Shown here: in pieces, positions 48,348 through 48,363 of the stretch
How positions within the stretch are numbered: position 1 is the first letter of the stretch
How the letters are laid out: each line of letters begins with the position of its first letter
Assembly (NCBI GenBank): GCA_021815645.1
Contig: JAKBAB010000005.1
Span: forward strand, 1-48,363
Reading direction: 5' to 3'
Origin: Actinomycetes bacterium
GTDB taxonomy: Bacteria; Actinomycetota; Acidimicrobiia; Acidimicrobiales; RAAP-2
Length of the DNA: 48,363 nucleotides
Notes under the pieces: generated by a model
Databases searched by the model: none
Told to the model about the DNA's origin: nothing
What the model saw: only the letters and a program-made list of their open reading frames with translations
Made by a program: the position numbers and the translations under genes

Positions 48348-48363
48348 CGAGTCGAGTCCCGCT

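Noticed and set aside
1-48363. CRISPR array, prophage or integrative element
   Set aside because: I saw no regularly spaced repeats, cas genes, integrase, phage structural genes or attachment sites; only one decayed transposase fragment.

Overview
This is a GC-rich bacterial window with dense gene packing, many GTG starts, frequent ATGA/GTGA-type overlaps and several probably leaderless genes (a TANNNT box 6-7 nt before the start codon). Together with actinobacterial families (a neocarzinostatin-fold secreted protein, a DUF6295-like protein, HxlR/DHA2 exporter pairs, korAB), this points to an actinomycete. An acidimicrobial-type lineage is my best guess, but nothing in the window proves it. 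I see no tRNA, rRNA, CRISPR array or intact mobile element.

Region 1 (1-10,683) is a divergent catabolic regulon for a methylated amine. The minus arm encodes an MttB-superfamily methyltransferase without pyrrolysine, a dimethylglycine/sarcosine-dehydrogenase-like FAD-GcvT fusion, and ETF beta, which is cut by the window edge. The plus arm encodes an IclR regulator, a corrinoid protein, a methyl-corrinoid:tetrahydrofolate methyltransferase, a [2Fe-2S]-ASKHA corrinoid activator, a DUF1638 protein and a MetF-like reductase. The likely route is: quaternary amine (glycine betaine is the best guess) gives its first methyl to Co(I), then to THF, and MetF oxidises it. The resulting dimethylglycine is then oxidatively demethylated, with electrons leaving through ETF. 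A perfect 17-bp palindrome sits on both divergent promoters and is the probable IclR operator.

Region 2 (10,705-16,410) has a stand-alone nucleotidyltransferase-fold protein, a metallophosphoesterase, an APC permease and an aldehyde dehydrogenase, then a decayed IS3-type transposase fragment in a gene-poor stretch. Region 3 (16,411-26,604) holds two secreted proteins of unknown function, a methyltransferase, a metallo-beta-lactamase-fold hydrolase, a two-gene ABC exporter, a GH1 glycosidase, a P-loop kinase, a HIT protein, a UPF0104-type membrane protein and an AI-2E-family membrane protein. Region 4 (26,612-36,876) holds a bifunctional PutA, an acyl-CoA dehydrogenase, NfeD and SPFH proteins, a cyclopropane-fatty-acid-synthase-like enzyme, a DUF1003 protein and an HxlR/MFS divergent pair.

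Region 5 (37,011-42,713) is a three-gene operon for 2-oxoacid (probably 2-oxoglutarate):ferredoxin oxidoreductase with a GltD-like NAD(P)H/FAD/Fe-S subunit. It is followed by a 45-residue zinc-ribbon-like microprotein, missing from the ORF track, whose promoter and first codons are duplicated in front of the next gene, an orphan NarL-type response regulator. Region 6 (42,924-48,363) holds the neocarzinostatin-like secreted protein, an MFS exporter, a dienelactone hydrolase/DUF6295/MFS operon and a small membrane protein at the edge.
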